This document shows positions 17,167-26,029 of a stretch of DNA of 64,000 nt, one piece after another. The position numbers were made by a program, and so were the translations under genes. The stretch lies in contig NZ_BOMQ01000052.1 in NCBI RefSeq assembly GCF_016862275.1, positions 62,001 to 126,000 of the forward strand. The letters run 5' to 3'. The first letter of the stretch is position 1, and every line of letters starts with the position of its first letter. Below the pieces are notes generated by a model that was not told where the DNA came from, searched no databases, and was given only the letters and a program-made list of their open reading frames with translations. Source of the DNA: Actinoplanes nipponensis (GTDB taxonomy: Bacteria; Actinomycetota; Actinomycetes; Mycobacteriales; Micromonosporaceae).

Positions 17167-17982
17167 TCAGGTCTCGTAGTACCGGCCCCGTTGCCGCCGG
17201 TAGGCCCGGCGGGGATCGCGCCCGAACTGCCGCAGCACGAAGCCGGTCACGGCCGCGCTGGCCAGCGCGACCAGCACGAAGGCGAGCACCGGCGGTCCCT
17301 CCACCGGCGCGGACGACCCGGCCGGTCGGGCCTGGGCGGCGTTCGCCACCGCGCCCGGGGCGGCCGGCGGCGGCGCGGTCGGCAGCGCCGCGAAGTCGAC
17401 GATGCCGCTGCTCTCCAGCAGCGTCATGTGGGTCATGACGAACTGGTTGGTGCGCTGGGCCAGCTTGCGCACCGTGTCGTTGCGGGTGCTGGCCCGGATC
17501 GTGGCGATGGCCGGGAAGATCTTGCCGTGCGCGGCCCGCAGCCGGTCGATGTAGATCCGGTCGAAGTCCTCGCCCTCCGCGTCGCGCATCTCGGCGAGCC
17601 AGCCCTGCTGGTCGGCGTTGGGCTTGCTCGGCAGGGCCACGTCCAGCTTCTTGGCCGCGTCCCGGACGAGCTTGTCCAGCGCGACGTGTTGCGCGGCGAT
17701 GTCGCGCCCGATGGCCTGGATCCGCGGATCGCCCGACTTCTCCTGGGCCATCTCGCCGGCGGGGATCTCCCACAGCCCGGCGAGGCGGACCTTGACCGCG
17801 AAATCGCGGTCGGCGTCGGAGACGTCGCCCCGGCCGCGGTCGGTGAGCAGCCCGTTGGGCGGCACCGGTACGCCGGGTTCGGCCCGCGCCTGCTGCGGGT
17901 CGAACAGCATCACGATGACGGCGAGCAGCGCGGCACCGGACAAGTGGCGACGCCACCGCGGCATCCGAACGACGGCGAACAC
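17167..17982 (-). CDS. DUF4142 secreted/membrane-anchored protein
   Basis: A 271-residue protein; GTG 17982 has GGAGG five bases upstream. An N-terminal signal or anchor helix (LSGAALLAVIVMLF) precedes a DUF4142 helical bundle at about residues 50-195 (DRDFAVKVRLAGLWEIPAGEM, IAAQHVALDKLVRDAAKKLD), a ferritin-like four-helix fold whose family is annotated as putative outer-membrane or extracytoplasmic. A Pro/Ala linker and a C-terminal membrane helix (VLAFVLVALASAAVTGFVL) with an Arg-rich tail follow, so the domain is probably held on the outer face of the membrane. The function is unknown. Confidence 0.75.
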   Translation of the reverse strand: MFAVVRMPRWRRHLSGAALLAVIVMLFDPQQARAEPGVPVPPNGLLTDRGRGDVSDADRDFAVKVRLAGLWEIPAGEMAQEKSGDPRIQAIGRDIAAQHVALDKLVRDAAKKLDVALPSKPNADQQGWLAEMRDAEGEDFDRIYIDRLRAAHGKIFPAIATIRASTRNDTVRKLAQRTNQFVMTHMTLLESSGIVDFAALPTAPPPAAPGAVANAAQARPAGSSAPVEGPPVLAFVLVALASAAVTGFVLRQFGRDPRRAYRRQRGRYYET

Positions 17983-18095
17983 GTCGGCCTCCAGACAGGG
18001 GGGTGGGACGAACCCTGGTGAGCGGTGATACGGGGTGCGGGCCCCTTCGGATCAATCCCCGGGACGGATCTTGGCGGAGCGGCGCCGCCTCCCGG

Positions 18096-18743
18096 TCACC
18101 CGGACGGGGCGACGAGGGCCGCCGTGAGCACGGCGGCGGTGCGTTCCTGCCATTCGTCCGCGGTCCACCGGCAGACGTCGGTGAACTGCAGGTAGGTCTC
18201 GGCATTGCCGTGGACGAACGCGATGTCGCGGGCCAGCTCGACGGTCAGCCCGGGCTTGAGGGCGCCCCGGCCGGCGAGCAGCTCCGCGAGAAGGCCGTGC
18301 GCCAACCGGGTCTGCGCCTGGTTGGCGTCCCACTGCGCGGCCACCTCGGGGTCCGTGCCGGTGGCTCCGCGCACCACCCGCATGAGCGGGGCGATCCGGT
18401 CCAGGATGACCCGGCCGGTGGCCAGCCACAGCGCGATGATCCGGGCCGGATCGGTCTCCTGCCGGATCTCCTGGACCCACGGCCGGTCCAGCAGCGGCAC
18501 GGGGTCGTCGTCGCCGACCGCGGCGACGTCCAGCGCCTCCTTGAGCAGGGTCCGCTTGTTACCGAAGTGGAAGTAGACCGTCTGCACGGCGACGCCGGCC
18601 TGCTCGGCCACCTGATCCAGCCGCGTCGGGCCGTAGCCGTGCGCGACGAACTGCGCGGCCGCGGCGGCCACGATGCGCCGGCGGGTGGCCCGCGCCCGCT
18701 CGGCCCGGCTGACCCGGGGCTTGACTTGTCCGGCTTCCACCAC
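18096..18743 (-). CDS. TetR/AcrR-family transcriptional regulator
   Basis: A 215-residue protein with the N-terminal helix-turn-helix ATRRRIVAAAAAQFVAHGYG...LDQVAEQAGVAVQTVYFHF, followed by an all-helical ligand domain. Likely starts are GTG 18743 or 18740; no other in-frame start fits. The 5' end overlaps the 5' end of the divergent VOC-family gene by about 18 bases, so the regulator probably controls that gene and itself from a shared region. Such pairs usually sense a small hydrophobic compound handled by the neighbours. Confidence 0.85.
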   Translation of the reverse strand: MVEAGQVKPRVSRAERARATRRRIVAAAAAQFVAHGYGPTRLDQVAEQAGVAVQTVYFHFGNKRTLLKEALDVAAVGDDDPVPLLDRPWVQEIRQETDPARIIALWLATGRVILDRIAPLMRVVRGATGTDPEVAAQWDANQAQTRLAHGLLAELLAGRGALKPGLTVELARDIAFVHGNAETYLQFTDVCRWTADEWQERTAAVLTAALVAPSG

Positions 18744-19100
18744 GTCAAGCTCCCGGTCGCCGACCTCGCCCGCAGCCGGAAGTGGTACGCCACCGTGCTC
18801 GGCCTGCGCGTCGAGATCGAGTTCATCGAGGACGGGGCGCTGCGCGGGCTGGCCCTGACCGACGCGAGCGGTCGGCTGCGCCTGGCCCTGCGGCTCGATC
18901 CCGTACGGGCGGCGGCCCTCGCCGGCTTCGACCCGATCGCCCTCGAGGTGCCCGCCCGCGACGACGTGCAGGCCTGGCGGGTCCGGCTGGACGAGCTGGG
19001 CCAGCCCCACGGCGGCGTCGTGGCCGGGCACCGCGGCGGCGCGGTCCTGGTCGGGCTGCACGATCCGGACGGCATCGAGATAAGGCTCTACGCGGACTGA
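18726..19100 (+). CDS. VOC-superfamily (glyoxalase/bleomycin resistance-like) protein
   Basis: A 124-residue single VOC module: GFHHVKLPVADLARSRKWYA starts the first beta-alpha-beta unit, and the C-terminus LVGLHDPDGIEIRLYAD carries the metal-site Glu of the family. TTG 18726 is chosen since the conserved fold begins directly after it and no ATG/GTG exists nearby. Members bind a metal and act on or sequester small molecules; the substrate is unknown. The start lies inside the 5' end of the divergent tetR gene. A SnoaL-like gene follows 32 bases downstream. Confidence 0.75.
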   Translation: MSGFHHVKLPVADLARSRKWYATVLGLRVEIEFIEDGALRGLALTDASGRLRLALRLDPVRAAALAGFDPIALEVPARDDVQAWRVRLDELGQPHGGVVAGHRGGAVLVGLHDPDGIEIRLYAD

Positions 19101-19132
19101 GCCACCGCCCAGCACCGACTCGGAGGAAAGCC

Positions 19133-19681
19133 ATGAGCACCCTGCCCGTCACCGACGACAAGAGCACCGCGATCGCCTCCATCCGCCTGATGGCGTCGGG
19201 AGAGCTCGCCGACCTGGCGGCCGTCTACACCGCGGACGTCGTCAACCGCGAGGCCCGCAACGAGCCGCCCGACACCCGCGGAACCGGCCCGGCAGCCCTG
19301 TACGCCACCGCGCGCTGGCTGCGCACCGCCTTCTCCGACCTGGCCTGGGAGATCCACGACGCGGCCCGGGACGGCGACCTGGTCGTCGTGCACGCCACGA
19401 TGTCCGGCCGCCAGACCGGGCCGTTCGTCTCGTACGAGCCCGACGGCTCGATCGGTGCAGTCTTCCCGCCCCGCGGCCGCCGCTTCGCCGTCACCCAGAC
19501 CCACTGGTTCCGCATGCGGGACGGCAGGGTGGCCGAGCACTGGGCCAACCGCGACGACCTCGGCATGGGCCGGCAGCTCGGCTGGACGCCACCGAGCCCG
19601 GCCTACCTCGTCCGGATGCTGCTGGCCCGCCGCCGGGCCAGGCGCGCCGCGGCCGCCGCGAGCCCGGCCACCACCTCCTGA
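19133..19681 (+). CDS. SnoaL-like polyketide cyclase-family protein
   Basis: A 182-residue protein; ATG 19133 has GGAGG 6 bases upstream. It is an alpha+beta cone of the SnoaL/NTF2-like superfamily: AIASIRLMASGELADLAAVY, WLRTAFSDLAWEIHDAARDGDLVVVHATMSG, and the C-terminal FRMRDGRVAEHWANRDDLGM, the standard ester-cyclase block with an acidic-His pair. Homologues act on small metabolites or are catalytically silent. Likely co-transcribed with the VOC gene under the TetR regulator. Confidence 0.82.
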   Translation: MSTLPVTDDKSTAIASIRLMASGELADLAAVYTADVVNREARNEPPDTRGTGPAALYATARWLRTAFSDLAWEIHDAARDGDLVVVHATMSGRQTGPFVSYEPDGSIGAVFPPRGRRFAVTQTHWFRMRDGRVAEHWANRDDLGMGRQLGWTPPSPAYLVRMLLARRRARRAAAAASPATTS

Positions 19682-19690
19682 CCCCGCCCC

Positions 19691-19738
19691 AGGACCGGAC
19701 GGAAACCCGCCCCCAGGACCGGACGGAACCCGCCGCCG
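19691..19738. repeat. Short tandem duplication (2 x 24 bp, imperfect)
   Basis: The 14-mer AGGACCGGACGGAA occurs at 19691 and again at 19715, with similar bases around it, in the gap between two convergent genes. Probably replication slippage; no function is suggested. Confidence 0.5.
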
Positions 19739-19746
19739 GGCCCCGC

Positions 19747-20049
19747 TCAGAGGTCGATCAGCTCCACGGACACCCGTACCGTGTCGCCCGCCTCGACCTC
19801 CTCGGCCCGGCGGACCGCCCGCTTGACCGGCAGCGCGTAGCTGTCGCGCGCGCCGTCCGGGAAGATGGACGTCGTCCAGGCGGTGCCGCCGATCCGGACC
19901 CGGACCCGCAGCGAGCCGAACCCGCGGGCCCGGCCGCCGGCGCGTTCCCGGATCTCCGCGGAGGCCCCGGCCGGCAGGCTGACGAAGGTCCAGCTGTCGA
20001 GCTTGCGGGCGTCCCAGATCCACAGTTCGGCCTCGAAGTCCACCACCAT
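19747..20049 (-). CDS. DUF1905 domain protein
   Basis: A 100-residue protein, ATG 20049. The sequence (FEAELWIWDARKLDSWTFVSLP, GFGSLRVRVRIGGTAWTTSIFPD, YALPVKRAVRRAE) matches the small beta-barrel DUF1905 family, often found alone or with a YdeI-like domain. The function is not known. It is divergent from the SGNH hydrolase. Confidence 0.83.
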   Translation of the reverse strand: MVVDFEAELWIWDARKLDSWTFVSLPAGASAEIRERAGGRARGFGSLRVRVRIGGTAWTTSIFPDGARDSYALPVKRAVRRAEEVEAGDTVRVSVELIDL

Positions 20050-20154
20050 CGCCGCAGCATCGCACGAGGGTCCGACAACGCCGCCGCGCTTGCCAACGCC
20101 GGTGTCTTCGCCGAGCATCGACGCATGTCCCGGATATCGAAGTACATAGATGCC

Positions 20155-21378
20155 ATGAGGCGCCCGGCGGCGCGGGCCGCGCTCGCCGCCGCGCTGCTGT
20201 CGGCCCTCGTCGCCGCGCCCGCGTCCGCCGCCCCGGCCTCGCCCCCCACGGCGCCCTGGACCGGCGCCTGGGCGACCAGCCCGCAGCGCGAGGCGGGCCC
20301 GGCCTTCGCCGACCAGACCCTGCGCATGCTGGTGCACCCCACGCTCGGCGGCGCCCCGGTACGGCTCCGGCTCAGCAACGAGTACGGCGACCAGGACGTC
20401 ACCTTCGGCGCGGTCGGCGTGGCCCGGGCGGCCGCCTCCGGCGCACCCGACCTGGTGGCCGGCACCAGCCGCCCGGTCACCTTCCGCGGCCGGGGCGCCG
20501 TCACGGTCCGGGCCGGCACCCACGTCCTCAGCGACCCGGTGCCGCTGGCCGTCGCGTACGGCCAGGACCTCGCGGTCGACCTCTACGTCACCGCGGGCGG
20601 CGACGCGGCCGCGATCACCGGGCACGACGCCGCCCAGGGCACCCAGTTCGTGGCGGACGGCGACCGGGCCGGCGCACCGGGAGCGGCGTTCACCGGCACC
20701 GTGAACTCCTGGTTCTGGCTGGCCGGGGTCGACGTGCGACCGGCGCCGGCCGTGCCGGGCAGCATCGTGGCGCTCGGCGACTCGATCACCGACGGGGCGT
20801 ACACCACCTGGAACGGCAACGACCGGTGGACCGACGTGCTCGCGGCCCGGCTCCAGGCGCTGCCCGCCCGGCGGCGGTTCGGCGTGCTCAACGAGGGCAT
20901 CGGCGGCAACCAGGTCCTGACCGACCGCACCGACTGCTGCGGCGCCGGGACCAGCGTCTCGGCCCTGCGGCGGGAGCGCACTGACGTGCGGCAGCAGACC
21001 CGGGTGCGGTACCTGATCCTCGCCGAGGGGATCAACGACATCGGCTACCACGCCGACGCCGACGCGCTGATCGCCGGGATGCGGACGATCGCCGACCGGG
21101 CCCACCGGGCCGGCCTGCGGGTGATCGGGGCGACGATCACGCCGTACGGGTGCGACGCCGGGTGCTTCGACGCCACCCAGGAGGCCACCCGGCAGCGGGT
21201 CAACGCCTGGGTGCGGGGCAGCGGGGCGTTCGACGGGGTCGCGGACTTCGACGCGGTGCTGCGGGACCCGGCCGATCCGGCGCGGGTGCTGCCGGCGTAC
21301 CAGGCCGACCCGCTGCACCCCGACATCGCCGGTCAGCGGGCGATGGCGCAGGCCGTGGACCTGAGCCTGTTCCGCTGA
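20155..21378 (+). CDS. Secreted SGNH/GDSL-family hydrolase
   Basis: A 407-residue exported protein. ATG 20155 gives a classical signal peptide (RRPAARAALAAALLSALVAA, cleavage near ASAAPA); ATG 20125 would add ten residues. An N-terminal beta-rich region of about 190 residues precedes the catalytic domain. Block I is ALGDSITDGAY with nucleophile Ser210, the oxyanion Gly is in GIGGNQ, block III is EGINDIGYH, and block V DPLHPDIAG supplies Asp and His. The family hydrolyses esters (lipids, acetylated or feruloylated sugars). In a genome with pectinases, deacetylation of plant polysaccharide is possible, but that is inference. Confidence 0.86.
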   Translation: MRRPAARAALAAALLSALVAAPASAAPASPPTAPWTGAWATSPQREAGPAFADQTLRMLVHPTLGGAPVRLRLSNEYGDQDVTFGAVGVARAAASGAPDLVAGTSRPVTFRGRGAVTVRAGTHVLSDPVPLAVAYGQDLAVDLYVTAGGDAAAITGHDAAQGTQFVADGDRAGAPGAAFTGTVNSWFWLAGVDVRPAPAVPGSIVALGDSITDGAYTTWNGNDRWTDVLAARLQALPARRRFGVLNEGIGGNQVLTDRTDCCGAGTSVSALRRERTDVRQQTRVRYLILAEGINDIGYHADADALIAGMRTIADRAHRAGLRVIGATITPYGCDAGCFDATQEATRQRVNAWVRGSGAFDGVADFDAVLRDPADPARVLPAYQADPLHPDIAGQRAMAQAVDLSLFR

Positions 21379-21412
21379 GCTGGGCCGACTGAGGCTGCGT
21401 TAAGGTCGGCCC

Positions 21413-22633
21413 ATGCCGTACGACGTCGCCCGGGTCCGGGCCACCTATCCCGCGCTGGCCGAGGGCTTCGCCCACCTCGACGGGGCCGCCGGCACCCAGG
21501 TGGCCGCGCCGGTCGCCGACGCGATCGCCGCGACGCTGCGCCGGGCGGTGTCCAACCGCAGCGCGGCCTTCGAGCCCGGCCGCCGGGCCGCGGAGATCGT
21601 CGCCGCCGCCCGGTCCGCCGTGGCCGACCTGGTCGGCGGCGAGCCGGCCGGGGTGGTCCTCGGCCCGAGCGCGACCGCCCTGACGTACGTGGTGGCGCGC
21701 ACCCTGGCGCAGTCCTGGCGGCCCGGCGACGAGGTGGTCGTGTCGCGGCTCGACCACGACGCCAACGTGCGGCCCTGGGTGCAGGCGGCCGAGGCCGCCG
21801 GGGCCACCGTCCGCTGGGCCGAGTTCGACCCCGACGGCGACCTGCCCGCGAAGCAGTACGCCGACCTGGTCGGCCCACGCACCCGGGTGGTGGCGGTGAC
21901 GGCCGCCAGCAACGTGACCGGGGCGATGCCGCGGGTCCGGGAGATCGCCGACCTGGCCCACGCGGCCGGCGCCCTGGTGTACGTCGACGGCGTGCACGCC
22001 ACCGCGCACGTGCCGACCGACGTGGCGGAACTGGCCGCGGACTTCTACGTCACCAGCGCGTACAAGTGGTCCGGCCCGCACCTCGCGGCCGTGGTCGCCG
22101 CCCCGGCCCGGTGGGAGTCGCTGCGGCCGGCCAAGCTGATCCCGTCGTCCGACGCGGTGCCGGACCGCTTCGAGTTCGGCACCCCGAGCTTCGAGCTGCT
22201 GGCCGGGATGACCGCGGCCGTGGACCACCTGGCCGCCCTGCCGGAGCTGTCCGGCGCGGGCGCCGCCACGCCCGGGGCGTCGCGCCGGCAGCGGGTGGTG
22301 GCCGGCATGGGCGTGGCCGCCGCGTACGAGGCGGAGCTGCTGAAGCGGCTGCTGGCCGGCCTGCACGCCGACCCGGCCGTGACGGTGCTCCCGGCCCCGG
22401 CCGAGCGGTGCCCGACGGTGTCGTTCCGGGTCCGGGGCCAGTCCCCCGCCGAGACCGCCGCCGCGCTGGGCGAGCAGGGCGTCTGCGTCTTCTCGGGCGA
22501 CTACTACGCCTACGAGTACTTCACGGCGACGGGGTTGCGGGACAGCGGGGGCGCGGTCCGGGCCAGCATCTACCACTACAACACCGCCGCCGAGGTCGAC
22601 CGGCTGCTGGGGGCGCTCGGCTCCGGTTCCTGA
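21413..22633 (+). CDS. Cysteine desulfurase-like PLP enzyme (aminotransferase class V)
   Basis: A 406-residue protein of the NifS/CsdA-like superfamily: SATALTYVVARTL, SRLDHDANVRPW, YVDGVHATAHVP and the PLP lysine Lys218 in TSAYKWSGPH. It matches the cysteine desulfurase-like subfamily, which lacks the usual C-terminal Cys loop seen in SufS/IscS; no suf or isc genes are adjacent. A sulfur-transfer role is therefore uncertain and another PLP reaction is possible. It begins 34 bases after the SGNH gene and may share its promoter. Confidence 0.82.
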   Translation: MPYDVARVRATYPALAEGFAHLDGAAGTQVAAPVADAIAATLRRAVSNRSAAFEPGRRAAEIVAAARSAVADLVGGEPAGVVLGPSATALTYVVARTLAQSWRPGDEVVVSRLDHDANVRPWVQAAEAAGATVRWAEFDPDGDLPAKQYADLVGPRTRVVAVTAASNVTGAMPRVREIADLAHAAGALVYVDGVHATAHVPTDVAELAADFYVTSAYKWSGPHLAAVVAAPARWESLRPAKLIPSSDAVPDRFEFGTPSFELLAGMTAAVDHLAALPELSGAGAATPGASRRQRVVAGMGVAAAYEAELLKRLLAGLHADPAVTVLPAPAERCPTVSFRVRGQSPAETAAALGEQGVCVFSGDYYAYEYFTATGLRDSGGAVRASIYHYNTAAEVDRLLGALGSGS

Positions 22634-23015
22634 CGGCGGCGCGGCCCTGACGGGCGGGGCGGGTCCTGTGGCCCGTGGTCCCGGCCGGCGCGAGCAGGTC
22701 CCGCGGGCCGGCGCGTCAGCGCCGGCGGTCCCGGTGAGCACGCGGCCTGCGGTCAGCCCGGACCGGTCCCGCGGCGCGCGGTCGGGAAAGCGCGAGCCGG
22801 GCGCGCCGCCCGCGACCCCGCCAAGCACGCACCCCGCGATCCCGCACGCACGCGGCCCGCAGTCAGCCCGCGCCGGTCCCACAGCCCGCGGTCCGGCGAA
22901 GCGCGAGCCGGTCACACCGCGGCCGCTGACAGGCAGATCACCGGCGGCCGAGGCCGGTGCCCGGCCGCGTGGCCACCCGGACCGCCCCGGCGCCCTCAGA
23001 GCCCGCGCCCGCCCG
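22634..23015. other. Intergenic region with diverged direct repeats; no gene
   Basis: About 380 bases between convergent genes, extremely GC-rich, with no frame that shows coding bias. It contains two diverged copies of a 63-64-bp sequence (22738-22800 and 22848-22911). Confidence 0.55.
22738..22911. repeat. Two diverged 63-64-bp direct repeats
   Basis: Copy 1 (22738-22800) and copy 2 (22848-22911) share GCACGCGGCC, GTCAGCCCG, CCGGTCCC, GCGCGAGCCGG and most bases between, with about ten differences. They begin 110 bases apart in non-coding DNA. Confidence 0.6.
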
Positions 23016-23549
23016 TCAGGTAGCGCGGAGCGCCTCGTCCAGCTCCCGCAACAGCTCCCCGGGGCGTCCCCCGCCGGCCGGCGCCGCGGGATAGCGCCGG
23101 AGCACCGCGACAACCGCCGGCGTCACCCGCTGCCGGGCCCGGGTCAGCTGCTCGGCGCCGACGGCCCGGTCGTCGCCCGCCCGCAGCTCGGCCGCCCGCG
23201 CCGCGTGGGCCGCGGCCCCGAGGATGTGTTTGACCTGGTGCGGATCGGCCAGCGGATGCAGATACGCCGCCGAGGCCGCGCTCATCGCCGCGCGCGCCGC
23301 GTCGGCCGCGGCCGCGGTGCTCGCCTCCCGGGCCGCCCGCAGGGCCGCCCACGCGGTGTCGCGCAGCGCCTTCCCGCGCCGGCCGCCGCGGGCGAACGTC
23401 CACGCGGCGTCGATCGCGTCGCGGGCGCGGAAGTCGCCCGGGTGGGCCTGCTCGAAGATCTCCAGCGCCTCCCCGGCGTAGCCGGCCACGGCCCGCAGGT
23501 CCGCCGGGCTCAGCGCGATCCCGCTGGTTCCACTCGGCACGGTGGCCAT
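23016..23549 (-). CDS. Putative immunity protein (Imm-5-like helical repeat)
   Basis: A 177-residue all-alpha protein: RAVAGYAGEALEIFEQAHPG, RARDAIDAAWTFARGG, KALRDTAWAALRAAREA, PHQVKHILGAAAHAARAAEL. These blocks are typical of proteins annotated as putative immunity protein (Imm-5-like), Ala-rich helical hairpins found in many actinobacteria, usually as orphans. No toxin gene is nearby, so an immunity role is only a family label. ATG 23549 has a weak SD. Confidence 0.65.
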   Translation of the reverse strand: MATVPSGTSGIALSPADLRAVAGYAGEALEIFEQAHPGDFRARDAIDAAWTFARGGRRGKALRDTAWAALRAAREASTAAAADAARAAMSAASAAYLHPLADPHQVKHILGAAAHAARAAELRAGDDRAVGAEQLTRARQRVTPAVVAVLRRYPAAPAGGGRPGELLRELDEALRAT

Positions 23550-23748
23550 CCTCGTGCACGCACCGGGGGCGCCGCCACCCGCCGCTCACACCCGGCGCCG
23601 TCGATGCATGCTGCCTACCGCATCGATGGGGGTCACGGTGTCGCCCGTTGGAGTGGTCACCCCGCCGCGCCGTTGACGACGTGCGGCGCCGCGAACAGAC
23701 TCCCGGGGTGGCCGTGCGACGGGGGCGGCCTCTACCGGGAGTGGGCCC

Positions 23749-24534
23749 ATGGCGGAGGTCGGACCTCCTTACCTGTTCGGCGGGGACGCCGGCAGGTGCT
23801 ACACCGTCACCTGCGACGTGGACACCACCGTGCTGGAGATGGCCGTCCGCGGCCGCTTCAGCCTGCGGCTGAGCGTGGACGTGTACGCGGCGCTGCGCAA
23901 GTGTCTCGCCGAGCACCCGGCGGCGATCATCGTCGATCTCGCGCGGTTCGACGACCCGTACGCCGGCAGCGCGGCGATGTGGCTGGCCGTGAACCGGGCG
24001 GCCACGGCCATGTACCCGCCCGTCCGGATGGCGTTGGCCGTGTCCCCGGCGACCCCGCTGGCCGGCCGGTTGCGCCGCCTCGGCGTGCGGCTCCCGGTCT
24101 TCCCCACAACGGCGCAGGCCCAGGAGGTGATGGCCGGCGCCCCGGTGAAGGAGCGCCTGCGCCTGGGCGGGCTGCCTCCCGATCCGTCGTCGGTGTGCGT
24201 GGCCGGCGATCTCGTCGACGCCGCCTGCGACACCTGGCACCTGCCGGAGCTGCGCGAGCCCAGCCGGGCCATCATGTCGGCGCTGGTCGGCAACGCCGTC
24301 GAGCACGCCGGCACCGAGCTCGGCGCCGCCGTCTGGCGGCGCGGGACCGGGCTGCACCTCTCGGTCCGCGACGGCGATCCCCGGCTGCCGCGCCTGCTGG
24401 ACCGCCAGGCCGGCGGGCGGGGCCGCGGGCTGCGGATCGTCGACGGCAAGTCCACGGCGTGGGGCGCGATCCCCACCGCCGACGGCAAGATGGTCTGGGC
24501 CACCCTGCGGACCCGGCGACAGTGGATCACCTGA
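23749..24534 (+). CDS. STAS domain fused to an RsbW-like ATP-binding domain
   Basis: A 261-residue protein. Residues 15-120 are a STAS-like (anti-sigma antagonist) domain: LRLSVDVYAALRKCLAEHPAAIIVDLARF, and SAAMWLAVNRAA. Residues 135-255 are a GHKL ATPase of the anti-sigma kinase type, with the N-box ALVGNAVEHAGTELG and the G1-like RDGDPRLP. Partner-switching systems normally put these on separate proteins that bind each other, so the fusion may be self-regulating. The usual STAS phospho-Ser position reads DDPYAGSAA. Its stop overlaps the convergent glpK stop by 8 bp. Confidence 0.75.
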   Translation: MAEVGPPYLFGGDAGRCYTVTCDVDTTVLEMAVRGRFSLRLSVDVYAALRKCLAEHPAAIIVDLARFDDPYAGSAAMWLAVNRAATAMYPPVRMALAVSPATPLAGRLRRLGVRLPVFPTTAQAQEVMAGAPVKERLRLGGLPPDPSSVCVAGDLVDAACDTWHLPELREPSRAIMSALVGNAVEHAGTELGAAVWRRGTGLHLSVRDGDPRLPRLLDRQAGGRGRGLRIVDGKSTAWGAIPTADGKMVWATLRTRRQWIT

Positions 24535-26029
24535 CCGCCGGGGTCCGGATCCAGCCCAGCGTGCGCTCCACCGCGGCCTGCCAGTTCTCGTGCTCCGCGG
24601 CGCGCCGGGCCGGGTCCATCGCCGGCGCCCACTGCGCCGCCCGGTGCCAGTTGCGGCGCAGGCCGGCCAGGTCGGGCCAGTAGCCCACGGCCAGCCCGGC
24701 CGCGTACGCCGCGCCCAGCGACACCGTCTCGGCGACCATCGGGCGTACCACCGGCACGTCCAGCACGTCGGCGATGAACTGCATCAGCAGGTTGTTCGAC
24801 GTCATGCCGCCGTCCACGTTCAGCGCGCGCAGGGCCAGCCCGGAGTCGGCGTTCATCGCGTCGACCACCTCGCGGGTCTGCCATCCGGTGGCCTCCAGCA
24901 CCGCCCGGGCCAGGTGGCCCTTGGTGACGTAGCTGGTCAGGCCGGCGATCACGCCGCGGGCGTCGCTGCGCCAGTGCGGGGCGAACAGGCCGGCGAAGGC
25001 CGGGACGATGTAGCACCCGCCGTTGTCGTCCACCGTCCGGGCCAGCGTCTCGATCTCCGCGGCGCTGCCGATCAGGCCGAGGCCGTCGCGGAACCACTGC
25101 ACCAGCGAGCCGGTGACCGCGATCGAGCCCTCCAGCGCGTACGTGGCGGGCTCGCCGGCCAGCTGGTACGCCACCGTGGTGAGCAGCCCGTGGCCCGAGC
25201 GCACCGGCTCCGTTCCGGTGTTGAGCAGCAGGAAGCCGCCCGTGCCGTACGTGCACTTGGCCTCGCCGGGGCTGAAGCAGGTCTGCCCGAACAGGGCGGC
25301 CTGCTGGTCGCCCAGCGCCGCGCCGATCCGCACGCCCGGCAGCGCGGTGGTCGCCGTGCCGAGGACACCGACCGACGGGCGCACCTCGGGCAGCATGGCC
25401 ATCGGCACCCCGAAGAAGTCGCACGCCTCGGCCGACCAGCGCAGGGTGCGCACGTCCAGCAGCATGGTCCGGCTGGCGTTGGTCACGTCGGTCACGTGCA
25501 GCCCGCCGGTCAGGTTCCAGATCAGCCAGGTCTCCATCGTGCCGAACAGCACCTCGCCGCGTTCGGCGCGCTCGCGCAGCCCCGGCGTCTCGTCGAGCAT
25601 CCAGCGGATCCGCGGCGCGGAGAAGTAGCCGGCCAGCGGCAGCCCGCAGCGCTCCTGCACGGCCGCGGCCCCCGGCTCGCCGGCCAGGCCGGTGACCATG
25701 GCGGCGGTCCGGGTGTCCTGCCAGACGATCGCCGGGCCGACCGGGACGCCGGTGTGCCGGTCCCAGAGCACGGTGGTCTCGCGCTGGTTGGTGATGCCCA
25801 GCGCAGCCACCTGGCCGGCGGTGATGCCGGCCTCGGCCAGCGCCTGCGGGGCGAGCCGGCGCACGTTGCGCCAGATCTCGGCGGCGTCGTGCTCGACCCG
25901 GCCGGGCCGCGGGTACGACTGGTGGTGCTCGCGCTGCACCACCGACACCAGCCGGCCCTGCCGGTCGAAGACGATGCACCGGGTGCTGGTCGTCCCCTGG
26001 TCGACGGCGACCACGTAGCGCTCGGTCAC
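24527..26029 (-). CDS. glpK: Glycerol kinase (paralogue 1)
   Basis: A 500-residue FGGY-family kinase phosphorylating glycerol to glycerol-3-phosphate. VAVDQGTTSTRCIVFDRQG is the nucleotide-binding start; GITNQRETTVLWDRHTG, VTDVTNASRTMLLDVRTL, GDQQAALFGQ and NVDGGMTSNN are family hallmarks. GTG 26029 overlaps the IclR gene's stop by 4 bp, making an iclR-glpK operon. A second kinase lies divergently at 26908. The two are clearly paralogous but not recent copies. No glpF transporter is nearby. Confidence 0.94.
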   Translation of the reverse strand: MTERYVVAVDQGTTSTRCIVFDRQGRLVSVVQREHHQSYPRPGRVEHDAAEIWRNVRRLAPQALAEAGITAGQVAALGITNQRETTVLWDRHTGVPVGPAIVWQDTRTAAMVTGLAGEPGAAAVQERCGLPLAGYFSAPRIRWMLDETPGLRERAERGEVLFGTMETWLIWNLTGGLHVTDVTNASRTMLLDVRTLRWSAEACDFFGVPMAMLPEVRPSVGVLGTATTALPGVRIGAALGDQQAALFGQTCFSPGEAKCTYGTGGFLLLNTGTEPVRSGHGLLTTVAYQLAGEPATYALEGSIAVTGSLVQWFRDGLGLIGSAAEIETLARTVDDNGGCYIVPAFAGLFAPHWRSDARGVIAGLTSYVTKGHLARAVLEATGWQTREVVDAMNADSGLALRALNVDGGMTSNNLLMQFIADVLDVPVVRPMVAETVSLGAAYAAGLAVGYWPDLAGLRRNWHRAAQWAPAMDPARRAAEHENWQAAVERTLGWIRTPAVR

